Below the pieces are notes generated by a model, which saw only the letters and a program-made list of their open reading frames with translations, was not told where the DNA came from and ran no database searches. From contig OZ037912.1 in the NCBI GenBank assembly GCA_964035575.1, forward strand, positions 558,001-622,000: a stretch of DNA of 64,000 nucleotides, given 5' to 3'. Shown here piece by piece: positions 50,739-59,357 of this stretch. The position numbers and the translations under genes were made by a program. Within the stretch, counting starts at the first letter, position 1. Every line of letters begins with the position of its first letter. The stretch comes from Rhynchopus sp. YZ270_cl-10 (lineage: Eukaryota; Euglenozoa; Diplonemea; Diplonemida; Diplonemidae).

Positions 50739-51118
50739 GATTTTTGTGTTTTTTTTTTGTCAAGCTAGCCCATCTGCCCCTGCCCCGCACACTGCCACGG
50801 TGTCTGACGACGACCCAGTGTAGGATCAACGCCTTGCAAACACTCAGGCCAAATCACCATATTCGCGGTGTTTTTTGTGATTTTCTGTGATTTTTTGTGA
50901 TTTTTTGTGATTCGCATTCCAGATTTTGTGATTTTTTGTGATTTTTCGTGATTTTTTGTGATTCGCATTCCGGATTTTGTGATTTTTCGTGATTTTTCGT
51001 GATTTTTTGTGATTTTTTGTGATTCGCATTCCGGATTTTGTGATTTTTCGTGATTTTTCATGATTCTTTGTGACTGGAGCTGCAAAAAAGTACCTCTGAT
51101 CACCCCAGAGCTCCCACA

Positions 51119-51521
51119 TCATCCGTTTCTTCGCCTATCTCTCGTGGGTACCGTATTTCATTTTAACCTTTTTATTAAGTGCCCCCCAATTGAACGGCGA
51201 GACGTTTTTTGAGGGCCTTTTATTACACTTACATTTTTGTTGATCCCTCACCATATACTATCAATTTATTGATTGCATATGATGAAATTACACTTTACAA
51301 CTTTCTCTTTCACTCCCTTCCCCCCCCCCCCCCCCTCCCTAACCCCATCACACCACCCCCCCTCACTACAGTACCAATTTTCCTCTCTCTCTCTCTCGCT
51401 CTCCCGTTCACCCCTGCCTCTGCTCTGCTCATGCATCAATAAAAGGCTTTTTTTTTTTCCTCCCCGCATTTTAGCCAAACAAACGCACCCTTTTTTTCTT
51501 CTTTTTTTTCAATAAAAAAAC
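51119..51521. other. Intergenic, probable promoter and leader of the next gene
   Basis: C- and CT-rich tracts (51320-51420), then AATAAAAGGC and T runs up to the ATG at 51522. No dispersed block seen. Confidence 0.4.
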
Positions 51522-52718
51522 ATGACGTATCAAGAGGGAAGCGGGGTGTGGGTGTTCGCTGTGCTGTTGGGGTGTTTTGTGGTCGGGGAGGCGGTGCTGG
51601 AGATCCGCTCTGTTGCGTTGCACAAGAATGAGGAACACAAGCTGGGGGGCATGCGGGCTGCCCCCATCGTCCTTACTGGGTCCTACCTCTCTACAACCAC
51701 CGCGGCCGGCGCACTTCTGGTTTTCCCTTTGACCGCTGGCGCTGCAGACGCAGGGTCCAGCTACGTTGTGCTCCCTTGGGATGAATCTTTACGTGAAAAC
51801 TCTGGGAAACGGTACCGTATACAGCCTATAGCCTGCGCAATGAATGAATACGTGGTCACAGTAGCGCAAGGAAGTGATGGCAGCTATGACCTCACCTATG
51901 CGGATACATCTCTCTCCTTGGTGGAGGACCCTTACTCCATTCGAACCATTCATCGGGTCGGCGCGGTTAGCGCTGTCATTGCGATTGTTGATAATGAGTT
52001 TGGAAACCTCGCGACCGGAGGCGGATTTAGCTTTTCCGAAGGCGAAACTACCGCGGCAATCAAACTATGGCATACCTATCCTGGTGGTGGTCATATCCTG
52101 AGCGGCACGCTAAGTGGTCATACCGGGGAAGTCACCGCTATCGTGGTGACCGACAAGGTGTATATGTACTCCGCCGACACCAATGGGAGGCTCCTCTTCT
52201 GGCGTCTCTCCGGTGTGCTCTCCTCCATCACACCGTACCTGCTCTTTTCTATGAATGAGGCGCCATTCAAAGATAAGGTAGCCCCAGGCACCTTCATCAC
52301 CTCGATGACAGTGCAAACCCTGGAAGGGGTGCGGTATTTGATATTGGGGACCGGAAGCCATTCTTGCGAGGGCTCCTGCGCGGTTTTATTATTCAGCTTG
52401 GATTCGCTGGGGGTGTGGGTAGTGGGCGGGCATGACCCAAAGGAGGCGATGCAAGGAGACTGCAAAGTCCATGTCCAAGCTATGCCCATGGAGATGGTAG
52501 GAAGCGTAGGATGCGGTGCCTCCCAAGTACGTGTCTGGAACTGGAATGTAGTTCCAGCAGAGTCCGGATCAGCACAAAGCTCTCCCGGAGTAGAGTTATA
52601 CCACCTGACAGCAGATGGCTTGGACGATCACTACCATTTCCGCCTTGGGGTGGATGCAGAGAATGGAAGGGTCTTTGCAACAGGGACATACGACGGCATT
52701 GTGGAATGGGAAATATGA
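51522..52718 (+). CDS. Secreted or lumenal WD40-like beta-propeller protein
   Basis: 398 residues. A hydrophobic N-terminus (VWVFAVLLGCFVVGEAV, ~9-25) looks like a signal peptide or signal anchor. The rest is beta-propeller-like with WD40 traits: AAIKLWHTYPGG, ILSGTLSGHTGEVTAIVV, MYSADTNGRLLFWRLSG, SQVRVWNWNV, RVFATGTYDGIVEWEI. Blades can be followed from ~170 to the end; the first third is diverged. I do not recognise the family. A propeller behind a signal sequence would act in the ER lumen, a vesicle or outside the cell. The ATG follows a run of A like that of the NSUN6-like gene. The final blade ends at the stop, but an acceptor-like site at 52846 leaves room for a further exon. Confidence 0.65.
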   Translation: MTYQEGSGVWVFAVLLGCFVVGEAVLEIRSVALHKNEEHKLGGMRAAPIVLTGSYLSTTTAAGALLVFPLTAGAADAGSSYVVLPWDESLRENSGKRYRIQPIACAMNEYVVTVAQGSDGSYDLTYADTSLSLVEDPYSIRTIHRVGAVSAVIAIVDNEFGNLATGGGFSFSEGETTAAIKLWHTYPGGGHILSGTLSGHTGEVTAIVVTDKVYMYSADTNGRLLFWRLSGVLSSITPYLLFSMNEAPFKDKVAPGTFITSMTVQTLEGVRYLILGTGSHSCEGSCAVLLFSLDSLGVWVVGGHDPKEAMQGDCKVHVQAMPMEMVGSVGCGASQVRVWNWNVVPAESGSAQSSPGVELYHLTADGLDDHYHFRLGVDAENGRVFATGTYDGIVEWEI

Positions 52719-54224
52719 GATTTTTTTTGGGGGGGGAAAGGGATGGGTTTTTTTTGAAAATGCGAATTTTTTTTTGGAGTGTTTAAAAATTTTTCCGGGA
52801 GGGGGTGGGGGAGGGGCGGGGTTTGTGTGTTTTTTTTTGCCTGTAGGTGGCGTAATTTCTTGTCCGTGGAACAGAGGTGTGCTCAGTGTGGACTTTTTGA
52901 ACCAGTGTGTTCGCACCGTAGCCCACCTGCACAACTTCTACTGCAGGTGGAGAATACCAGAGATGCTGCTCCAGTATCTGTGTCAGACGGACAAGCCGGT
53001 GAACCCCCCTATTTCCGTGCAAGAAACCAACACAATTTTGTTGAAAATTTTTTGAGTGATGTGTACCCCCGTGATATTCTCAACGTTGCTCTCCTTGGTT
53101 AGGATGGTGTGTGTCGTGCCAATGTGATGTACATTGATCTTCCCAGCAGCTTTCCCCACCTTGTTTTTACCAAATTTTGAGATATCTTGTCATTTTCTCC
53201 GTCCTTTGTTTTTTTTGAAACGTGCCTCATTATTTATGTTCGTTCTTTTATTTTTACGTTTTTTTATTTCAGTTCTGGTTTCGTTTTTTCTTTTTGCAAT
53301 CGCGTTGCCGAAATATTCGGGGTTTCATCAAGAAGTCTCTCTTGTCCCGCAATCTACCCGATCATTTTAAGAGGTGATACGTGCTATTCTGAAAGTGCAC
53401 ACACACGCACACCTTTTAGTGTCCAATATAGACTGTACCCTGCCATATATATTTTTCGACAACGCTAAAACAGCATTTTTTCTTCTTTCTCATCTGACGG
53501 TGAAGTCTTTCAACAAAAATGACAACACCCATCAACCAGACACGGAAATACGCAATACCGGTCGTAAAAGATTTCACCGTTGTGGATAAACAATATGTTG
53601 TTTTTGTGTAAAAATAAGCGTTTATTTCAACTCGTTGATTGAAACCACCCAACTTGAAATAAATGATGTGGTTGAATAGGGGACGCAAAAAGTGCGAATC
53701 ACCCCCCCTTCAGCCACGTTTTATATTTTAAAGTTTTACACAAATAGCAGTTTTTGAATCCGGGGATGAGGAAGTGGGTCAAACACATTCTACCTCTCCC
53801 CTACCCTTTTCCGTTTCGCGAATTTTGACCCCCTACGTTTCATAATCAAAAAGAGTGTGTACATTTTAAGACTTTTGTTGCTTTTTTTTTTGAGATGTGC
53901 ACGAGATGCATATCCGTCTCTCCCTTTTATTTTGCTCCATTGATGGCGCAAGCAGTGTCACGTTTACTCCGATTTCCTTCTTTTTTATTCTGTCATCTTC
54001 TAGCAGGAAAAAGAAGACAATGGAATGGTGAGTATCCTGTTAACAATTTTTTTTGCCAATGAAGTGCTCTCTGGGGGAGGACAACCCCAGAGCGGAATGG
54101 CGAGGCGTTTTGCACTTTTCAACTTCTCTTTTTTTCTCTTCTCTTCCCTACTAGCACAGTAACACAAACCAAACACATACAGATCGTTTACAGAGTAACG
54201 AACGGAACTGCCCCCCCCCATCTA
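52719..54224. other. Intergenic, with a possible exon at 52847-53102
   Basis: G- and T-runs, then the possible exon, then T-rich DNA to 54224. Nothing else recognised apart from short TTTCAACTTCT-type words (about 54107-54130) shared with 42980, 55635 and 61856. Confidence 0.4.
52847..53102 (+). other. Possible 3' exon or gene fragment
   Basis: It begins after a good acceptor (T run then CCTGTAG at 52840-52846) and has coding-like, homopolymer-free sequence. Two frames are open: one gives GVISCPWNRGVLSVDFLNQC (WD-like) and stops at 53055; the other gives ARNQHNFVENFLSDVYPRDI and stops at 53102. No good donor was found in the upstream propeller gene, so membership is unproven. Confidence 0.3.
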
Positions 54225-54384
54225 ATGGTGGCAGTATTGTGATGGGAGCCCATTGGAATAAAATACAAAATACATCACAACACATCACAATGCACCGTGT
54301 ATTGTGGTGTATTGTGATGTATTTTGATGTATTTTGATGTATTTTGCGTATTCCAATGGGCTCCCATTACAATACTGCCACCAT
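54225..54384. mobile_element. 160-bp foldback MITE
   Basis: Inverted ends of about 36 bp with one or two mismatches (ATGGTGGCAGTATTGTGATG, then GGAGCCCATTGGAATA). The interior repeats AAATACA and GTGATGTATTTT. The AAATACA words recall the subterminal repeats of the hAT element at 28829-31286, so it might be a deletion-derived relative; ends differ. Confidence 0.8.
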
Positions 54385-54403
54385 AACCCCATCCCTCTTC
54401 CGA

Positions 54404-54436
54404 AGACTAAGCACAGAGAGGCTTAGGTTCATCTTA
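54404..54436 (+). repeat. R1 stem-loop block, short copy
   Basis: GACTAAGCACAGAGAGGCTTAGGTTCATC-type core, split by the 20-letter limit as GACTAAGCACAGAGAG and GCTTAGGTTCATCTT. Loop is 8 nt. Confidence 0.55.
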
Positions 54437-54482
54437 ATATCCTTCCCCGACCCCTCCTTTTCCCCTTCGACGATTGTGATCA

Positions 54483-54533
54483 AAGGTGGCTAAGCACAGA
54501 GAGGCTTAGGGTTATATCTTATACACGTTCTTC
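54483..54533 (+). repeat. R1 stem-loop block
   Basis: AAGGTGGCTAAGCACAGAGA, GGCTTAGGGTTATATC. 62 bp after the previous copy in the same orientation. Confidence 0.55.
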
Positions 54534-54730
54534 TTTTTTGGTACAAACCAGGATATAGTGTGTGACTTTTCTGCATTTATCCAAACATTTTTTGATTATT
54601 TTTTTTTCCTGATGTGGTATCCGAGGAGTGCATTGTGCGACCTTTTTTTTTTCAGATGTAAACCACGAAATGGATGTAGGACTGCATGGTTAGGTTCCAC
54701 CCCGGTACAGCCCGGTCATTGTACCAAAGG

Positions 54731-54774
54731 TACACTGTCACGAGCGGGTTTTGTATTTCGAGCCAACTTTTTTT
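54731..54774 (+). repeat. Dispersed block R5, copy 2
   Basis: TACACTGTCACGAGCGGGTT, TTGTATTTCGAGCCAACTTT. Confidence 0.55.
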
Positions 54775-54818
54775 GTGTGACCCTCACCATTCAAAACAAT
54801 AAAGCAAAACGAGAGAAA

Positions 54819-54856
<38 letters not shown>

Positions 54857-54910
54857 TGTGAGACTCATCCTCAGATGGTGTCTACACTGATGCCGCGAAC
54901 TCGTTTATTT

Positions 54911-54972
54911 GAAAACTTGGTTGTTTTAGTGTAGACACCCGAAGATGAACTCCACTATACTACACGCTTCTA
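54911..54972 (+). repeat. Dispersed block R2, copy 2
   Basis: GAAAACTTGGTTGTTTTAGT, GTAGACACCCGAAGATGAAC, TCCACTATACTACACGCTTC. Nearly identical to 59937-59998. Confidence 0.6.
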
Positions 54973-55118
54973 TGTTATGCCCGAATTGCTCCAGGCGATG
55001 GTCTTTGCGGTGCGCAGCCGTCCACGGTCGGGTGGGCACTTCAGAGAACACGTTCTTGCAGGTGAGCACAGCCACCCACGGTCGGGTGGGCACTTCCATC
55101 CACCGTCGGGTGGGCGAG

Positions 55119-55496
55119 TCAGTGGTGCAGGCGGTCGTCGGGTGGAGGCGGCGGCGCCGGCTTCGTCGTATGCGCCTCGTGAGGCGTCGTTGCCCCACCA
55201 GTAGAGCCAAGCCTCCTGCTGGTGGGGGGGGTCGTTGCGGTGGCATCTGGGCAGGTGCCGGGTGTCTCCTTCGCTGGCGGTGGTGCCGCCGTCACCTCCG
55301 TCGTCTGCTTCTCCTCCTGCACGACGGGGGGTTCCTCTTCTTCTGCTGCTATGCGCAGCGTGGCCTTCCGTGCCTCCTCCAACAGGCGTACCAAAGCCTG
55401 TGCACGGTGCAGCTCCTCCTCGGTCTCGGCGTCCAACAGACGGGCCTCCACCATGGCGAGCAGCTTTTCATGTTTTCTTTGCAAAAACAAAGACAT
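55119..55496 (-). CDS. Small coiled-coil hypothetical protein
   Basis: 125 residues on the minus strand from the ATG at 55496. The first ~70 residues are a highly charged, Ala/Leu/Glu-rich predicted coiled coil (LLAMVEARLLDAETEEELHR, LVRLLEEARKATLRIAAEEE). The rest is Pro/Thr-rich and probably disordered (APPPAKETPGT, ATTPPTSRR, KPAPPPPPDD). The frame extends upstream of the ATG without a stop for 19 residues. No family recognised. The opposite strand is also open because of the GC-rich composition, but gives Arg/Cys/Leu runs that look like a shadow. A short GGTCGGGTGGGCAC repeat (55026-55110) lies just past its stop. Confidence 0.35.
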   Translation of the reverse strand: MSLFLQRKHEKLLAMVEARLLDAETEEELHRAQALVRLLEEARKATLRIAAEEEEPPVVQEEKQTTEVTAAPPPAKETPGTCPDATATTPPTSRRLGSTGGATTPHEAHTTKPAPPPPPDDRLHH

Positions 55497-55656
55497 ATTC
55501 ACGTGTAGTACAGGAGAGGGCAAAGCCCTCTCCCCTCCTGTAGGGGACTCCACTGGCCGAGACCAATGAAGTACAGATTTTATTTTTTTCCCCCCAGTAC
55601 CTTCGTCCGTCGGATGTCTGATGAGACGTTTGCACTTTCAACTTATTTGTTTTTCA

Positions 55657-55695
55657 AAGGTGAGCACGCTTGGTTCATCTGATAAACTTTTCTCT
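55657..55695 (+). repeat. R1 block, truncated copy
   Basis: AAGGTGAGCACGCTTGGTTC, ATCTGATAAACTTTTCTC. The stem is shortened to AGC-ACGCT. Confidence 0.45.
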
Positions 55696-55709
55696 CTTTT
55701 TTTTTTTGT

Positions 55710-55776
55710 GATAAAGTGTTGGGAGTAGTGCAGTTGCCTCGGTTGTGTTGCCACAGTTGGTGCAATCTCCACTTTT
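55710..55776 (-). repeat. Dispersed block R3, inverted copy
   Basis: GATAAAGTGTTGGGAGTAGT, GCAGTTGCCTCGGTTGTGTT, GCCACAGTT, GCAATCTCCACTTT: the complement of 1497-1570. Confidence 0.6.
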
Positions 55777-55958
55777 TTTACGCCCCAATTCATCTAGGTT
55801 TTGTTTCACTTTTTATCTCTCCTTTTGAAGATTGTGCATGAGAATCACAGTACCGTAACCGAGGGACGCTCAGGCACGATACAGTCGGGAACGATAACCT
55901 TAAGGAACGCTCAAAATTAATCGTTCCTTAACATTTTTTTCGTTGAAGTACTTTATTA

Positions 55959-56209
55959 CCTGCCCCCCCGGGCTCGGTCTATTGCCCCGAGGGACACCAA
56001 ACACAGCCCCAGGCATACCCCGAAGGCGAATTCGTATTCACCCTATATTCGGATCCTAATATAGGACGAATATGGTCCAGGAATTTTGGGATCCGAATAT
56101 AGGGCGAATACGTATTTGCCTTCGGGGTGATGACTAGGTAACGTAGCGCCCCGAGGTACGTTTTTTGGTGTTCCTCGAGGCAATAAACCGAGCCTGTGGT
56201 GGGGACAGG
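55959..56209. mobile_element. 251-bp foldback MITE
   Basis: Long imperfect inverted arms: GGCTCGGTCTATTGCCCCGA, GGGACACCAAA against the complement of 56160-56200. An inner palindrome is built on CCCCGAAGGCGAAT and CCTATATTCGGATCC. Ends CCTG and CAGG. Target duplication not clear. Confidence 0.75.
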
Positions 56210-56679
56210 AATATGAAATTATATATCTACGAGAGCCACTTTATGGCCCACCCTGACGGTAGCTTCTTCAAAACCCCCCTTTCCCTTTCCCTCCCTCCCC
56301 CCTTCCCCCTTGCCCTCCTCCTACTTCAGTTGCCGTTATACAAACGCAAACCTTGCTCGGCTCTCCATTAAAAAGAACCGTCCTGTGTGTGTATGTGTGT
56401 GCCGAAGCGACCCACAACCAATACATCTTTACCAGAAGAGAGGCAGAGTTTAAGAGTTTTGTGCCCCCTCCCGCTACTGAAGGATGACAGGAAGGTGAGT
56501 CTGGTGTTTTTTTTGTGGATTTGGTTTTCACCCTTATTTTTACAACTTTTTTTTTGACCCCCCTTCAGGTTGAAAATTTGAGTACCTGCCCTGTCTCTAT
56601 GTCTTCGGCTTCGGGTGGAGCAATGTTGATGACAACAACAGTAATGCAGAACAGTTATTCTAACGAATAAAAAAAACGG

Positions 56680-56730
56680 TATAGTGGAGCACACTCTAGG
56701 GTGGCTACACTAATACAACCAAGTTTTCAA
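56680..56730 (-). repeat. Dispersed block R2, inverted copy
   Basis: GGTGGCTACACTAATACAAC, CAAGTTTTCAAA; complement of the R2 start, with a diverged second half. Confidence 0.5.
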
Positions 56731-57181
56731 AAAAAAAAAAACAGTTTCCTTAAAAAGAGCTGAACACTGGGTTCTCATTGCCGAAAGGGTACCCCCACCT
56801 TCTTCAATAAAAAAGGGGGTCTTTTCAGGTTCTCATGTTGTCACATTTTTGAAGGGGGTCTTTTTTTTCTTCTTGATATGTCACATCTATTCGTTCCGTT
56901 GCGTAAAATAAAATAAAACAAGAGGGTCATTTTTTTTGTCTCTCTCAGCTTTTCGCGTATTGATATTTTGTTTTCAAGACGTGTCTCTAGGGGTGTGATG
57001 GGTTCCCTTTCCCCCCCTATCCCCGTGTTTTGTTTCGTTTTGCATTTTCTCTCCAGTACACTGGGGTGTTCTTGCATTCTTCAACTGTCAGTACTCACTT
57101 ATTAGGTAACTGAAAACGTGAGTCTCTATCTTAGGTTCACCTCGTCAGAACCGCACAACTAGCTTTTTTTATGTTTTTGGT

Positions 57182-57222
57182 AGGTCACTAAGTACACGAG
57201 GCTTAGGTTCATCTCATACTAT
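57182..57222 (+). repeat. R1 stem-loop block
   Basis: AGGTCACTAAGTACACGAGG, CTTAGGTTCATCTCATA. Confidence 0.55.
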
Positions 57223-57230
57223 GTTTTTTG

Positions 57231-57273
57231 GTACATAGTCACGAGAGGGCTTTTGTATTTCAAGTCAACTTTT
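57231..57273 (+). repeat. Dispersed block R5, copy 3
   Basis: GTACATAGTCACGAGAGGGC, TTTTGTATTTCAAGTCAACT. It sits between two R1 copies. Confidence 0.55.
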
Positions 57274-57276
57274 TGT

Positions 57277-57321
57277 AAGGTGACTTAAGTACGAGTGGCT
57301 GAGGTTCATCTAAAAAACTTT
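57277..57321 (+). repeat. R1 block
   Basis: AAGGTGACTTAAGTACGAGT, GGCTGAGGTTCATCTAAAAA. A looser copy (GGGTGACC, AAGCACAAGAGAGG) follows at about 57337. Confidence 0.5.
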
Positions 57322-57504
57322 TCTTTTCTTTTTTTGGGTGACCAAAAAGCACAAGAGAGGTTAATGAGTCATACCATCCTGCTTCTCCACGAGAGAGAGG
57401 GGGGCACTGAATTGGAGAAAAAATACACAAAAACGATTTGCAAAAAAAAAAAAAAATGCATTTCGAATTTGGTGTGGCTGTATAGGGCTAGAAGGACCCA
57501 ATTT

Positions 57505-57536
57505 GTGGGTCAGTCAGAGGTGCCTCAATAACTTTT
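57505..57536 (+). repeat. Dispersed block R6, short copy
   Basis: GTGGGTCAGTCAGAGGTGCC, TCAATAACTTTTC. Confidence 0.5.
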
Positions 57537-57942
57537 CGCTTTGTTTTTAAAAGAAAAGAAACTGAACAAAAGGGGGCCATGGGGCAAATTAAATCGGGGA
57601 CAAAGGGAGGGGGGGCGGAAAAAGCCATCGTGGGGAATTTTGCACCCAGCGAAAACCTACACTGAACAACAATAGTAACAACCCTTTCCCCCCACCCTGC
57701 TTTTACAACCACGCGCTTTACTTATCAGATGTGTGATGAGTGTTAGGTTTCTATTTCTTCTTTTTTGCACGACTACTAAATTACTAAAAACCCACTCCCC
57801 ACCCAGACACCCCCTCTCCTCTCAAATACAGCACACAAAGGGGGAAATCCGTTTTTTTTTGTAACACAAAACACTTTCTATCCGAGGCATATAGAACAGA
57901 CTGGCGATACCCTTTTTTTCTCTCCTTTTTTTTTTCTTATTC

Positions 57943-58032
57943 CTACAAGCGTAGCTTAAAGGAGAAATAGTTCCTCAGATACGGTCGCCAATCACCCCTC
58001 AAACAGGGTAATTGAGCAATCAACGAAAAAAA
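57943..58032 (+). ncRNA. R4 structured block, copy 3
   Basis: CTACAAGCGTAGCTTAAAGG, AGAAATAGTTCCTCAGATAC, GGTCGCC, hairpin CAATCACCC-(CTCAAACA)-GGGTAATTG, GAGCAATCAACG. It lies 84 bp before the next ATG, so it could be a 5' leader or promoter element of that gene, but 22011-22089 has no gene next to it. Confidence 0.35.
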
Positions 58033-58115
58033 CCTTTTTTCCTTTTACTTACCTATCAGAGTTACTATTTTTCTGTACCCTCATCTTCTCCACATCTCCC
58101 CCTGTGTCGCGCACT

Positions 58116-59357
58116 ATGGAGCTATATGCTACACTATCCTCTACTGGGAAGAGTATCATCATTGATGTGTTGGAGGACGATACGGTTGCGGCGGTGCGCA
58201 ATAAGGTGCTGGGCGCTTATGGGATGGAAACGTCGGATCAGCATATTACGTTGCACCTTGATAGCGCAGACGGCGAAGAAACCCTTTGCGACCTCAGCGG
58301 GGACATCCAAAGCCTGGGTCTCATCTGCGGGCAAGACATCCACATTGTGCTCCACCAGCAGCCCTTCACGCTTAGCTCCGATGATGTGACCCACCCGATT
58401 TCGCACCTTTCCTTCTCCCCGTGTGGACGGTACCTCTTTTCTGTACAGAATTGCATCGTTCAGCGATGGAGTCTTGACATACAGTACTCCCTGCAATCCC
58501 TCCCGCACGAACACTCTGTGCTGGGTCTGACTGTCTCTGAGGATATGCTCTACTGCGCGACGTTTGAAGGAATCTGTGTGTGGTCACAACGATCTGGTGT
58601 TTACTTACAAATTGCGCATCTTCCAGGCCAGTTCAGCTGTACTGTGTACAATCCATCAATCAAATGGCTGTATGCATTAAGCTATAACCGCATTACTCTT
58701 TGGCAAAATATTGATTCACCTCCAACCGAGCATATCATAAGCGATACTCAGTCTATAGTAGGAACCCATCTGGTAATGTCTGACAACCGTCTTTACGTTG
58801 CATCAAGACAAGGTATATTTGCGATGAACCCAGAAACCCTCAAGACCATACATAGGTGTGACATTCCCGCAGCCTCGTGTGTAGTATCAGAAGCGAGGAG
58901 GGTGGTGGTGGTTACGGTCATGCGTGGGTTGGTTGTGTTGGATGAAGCCTTGCAAATCTTAGCGTCCTGTGTCTGCCCAAATGCGATGCTGAAGGGAGTG
59001 TCTCCTGAAGCTGAACTAACAGTCTGTCTCCCCCCAGGCAGTGGGAACAGACTGTTTGTTCTTTCCAAGGTAGTGTCCGAGTGGGACTTAGACTCTCTTC
59101 TTCCACGGTCGTTGATCTCGAAGCCGCATTCAGTGTACGATACCCAAGACATAACCCCAGGATGTCTCGCAGCATCGGACGGTCTAGTTGCGTTGTGTCG
59201 ATACAATGCAATTACGGTACTCCCTTCAGACACCGTGGAAAGTCATTTTGACCAGAATTCAATGAAAAGTGTACAGCAGCACATCGAAGCATCTCTAAAA
59301 GAGAAAGAGGAGGAAGTAGAGGGAGATGAAGGCGGTGGGATGTGCTCTGTCAGCTGA
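58116..59357 (+). CDS. Ubiquitin-like / beta-propeller protein
   Basis: 413 residues from the first ATG. Residues ~1-85 look ubiquitin-like: beta strands around a helix containing DTVAAVRNKVLGAYG, then LCDLSGDIQSLGLICGQDIH, close in spacing to ubiquitin folds, but with no Gly-Gly end. From ~95 a WD40-type propeller follows (HLSFSPCGRYLFSVQ, IVQRWSLDIQ, GLTVSEDMLYCATFEGICVW, KWLYALSYNRITLW, LYVASRQGIFAMNPETLK). The C-terminus is acidic, predicted coiled (EASLKEKEEEVEGDEGG). No signal peptide, so probably cytosolic or nuclear. Ubl plus propeller suggests a scaffold linked to ubiquitin or proteasome pathways; I do not recognise a family. The end (MCSVS) contains a Cys but is not a clear prenylation motif. 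Confidence 0.65.
   Translation: MELYATLSSTGKSIIIDVLEDDTVAAVRNKVLGAYGMETSDQHITLHLDSADGEETLCDLSGDIQSLGLICGQDIHIVLHQQPFTLSSDDVTHPISHLSFSPCGRYLFSVQNCIVQRWSLDIQYSLQSLPHEHSVLGLTVSEDMLYCATFEGICVWSQRSGVYLQIAHLPGQFSCTVYNPSIKWLYALSYNRITLWQNIDSPPTEHIISDTQSIVGTHLVMSDNRLYVASRQGIFAMNPETLKTIHRCDIPAASCVVSEARRVVVVTVMRGLVVLDEALQILASCVCPNAMLKGVSPEAELTVCLPPGSGNRLFVLSKVVSEWDLDSLLPRSLISKPHSVYDTQDITPGCLAASDGLVALCRYNAITVLPSDTVESHFDQNSMKSVQQHIEASLKEKEEEVEGDEGGGMCSVS

Larger units (their letters stand above)
49316..51118. mobile_element. 1.8-kb inverted-repeat element with internal arrays
   Basis: Ends are inverted repeats of ~70 bp: left TGTGAGCT-GGGGTGATCAGAGGTACTTT and onward (49316-49385), complement at 51045-51118; both continue into CACGAAAAATCAC-type sequence. 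Next to each end is an array of GATTTTTTGTG with the spacer ATTCGCATTCCGGATTTTGTG; the two arrays (about 49440-49640 and 50875-51060) run in the same direction although the ends are inverted. The middle is the 9-bp minisatellite and a flank shared with 41621-41816. Non-coding. I found no clear target duplication. Confidence 0.7.
54385..58115. other. Repeat-rich intergenic region
   Basis: Contains R1 (54404-54436, 54483-54533, 55657-55695, 57182-57222, 57277-57321), R5 (54731-54774, 57231-57273), R2 (54911-54972; inverted 56680-56730), a possible minus-strand gene (55119-55496), R3 inverted (55710-55776), a foldback element (55959-56209), R6 (57505-57536) and R4 (57943-58032). Between them T/A runs. 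Confidence 0.5.

Noticed and set aside
49440-51060. CRISPR-like array in the GATTTTTTGTG repeats
   Set aside because: Repeats are tandem or low-complexity without unique spacers, in a eukaryotic genome.
54945-55508. 187-codon plus-strand ORF
   Set aside because: Arg/Cys/Leu-rich low-quality translation opposite a more protein-like coiled-coil frame on the minus strand.
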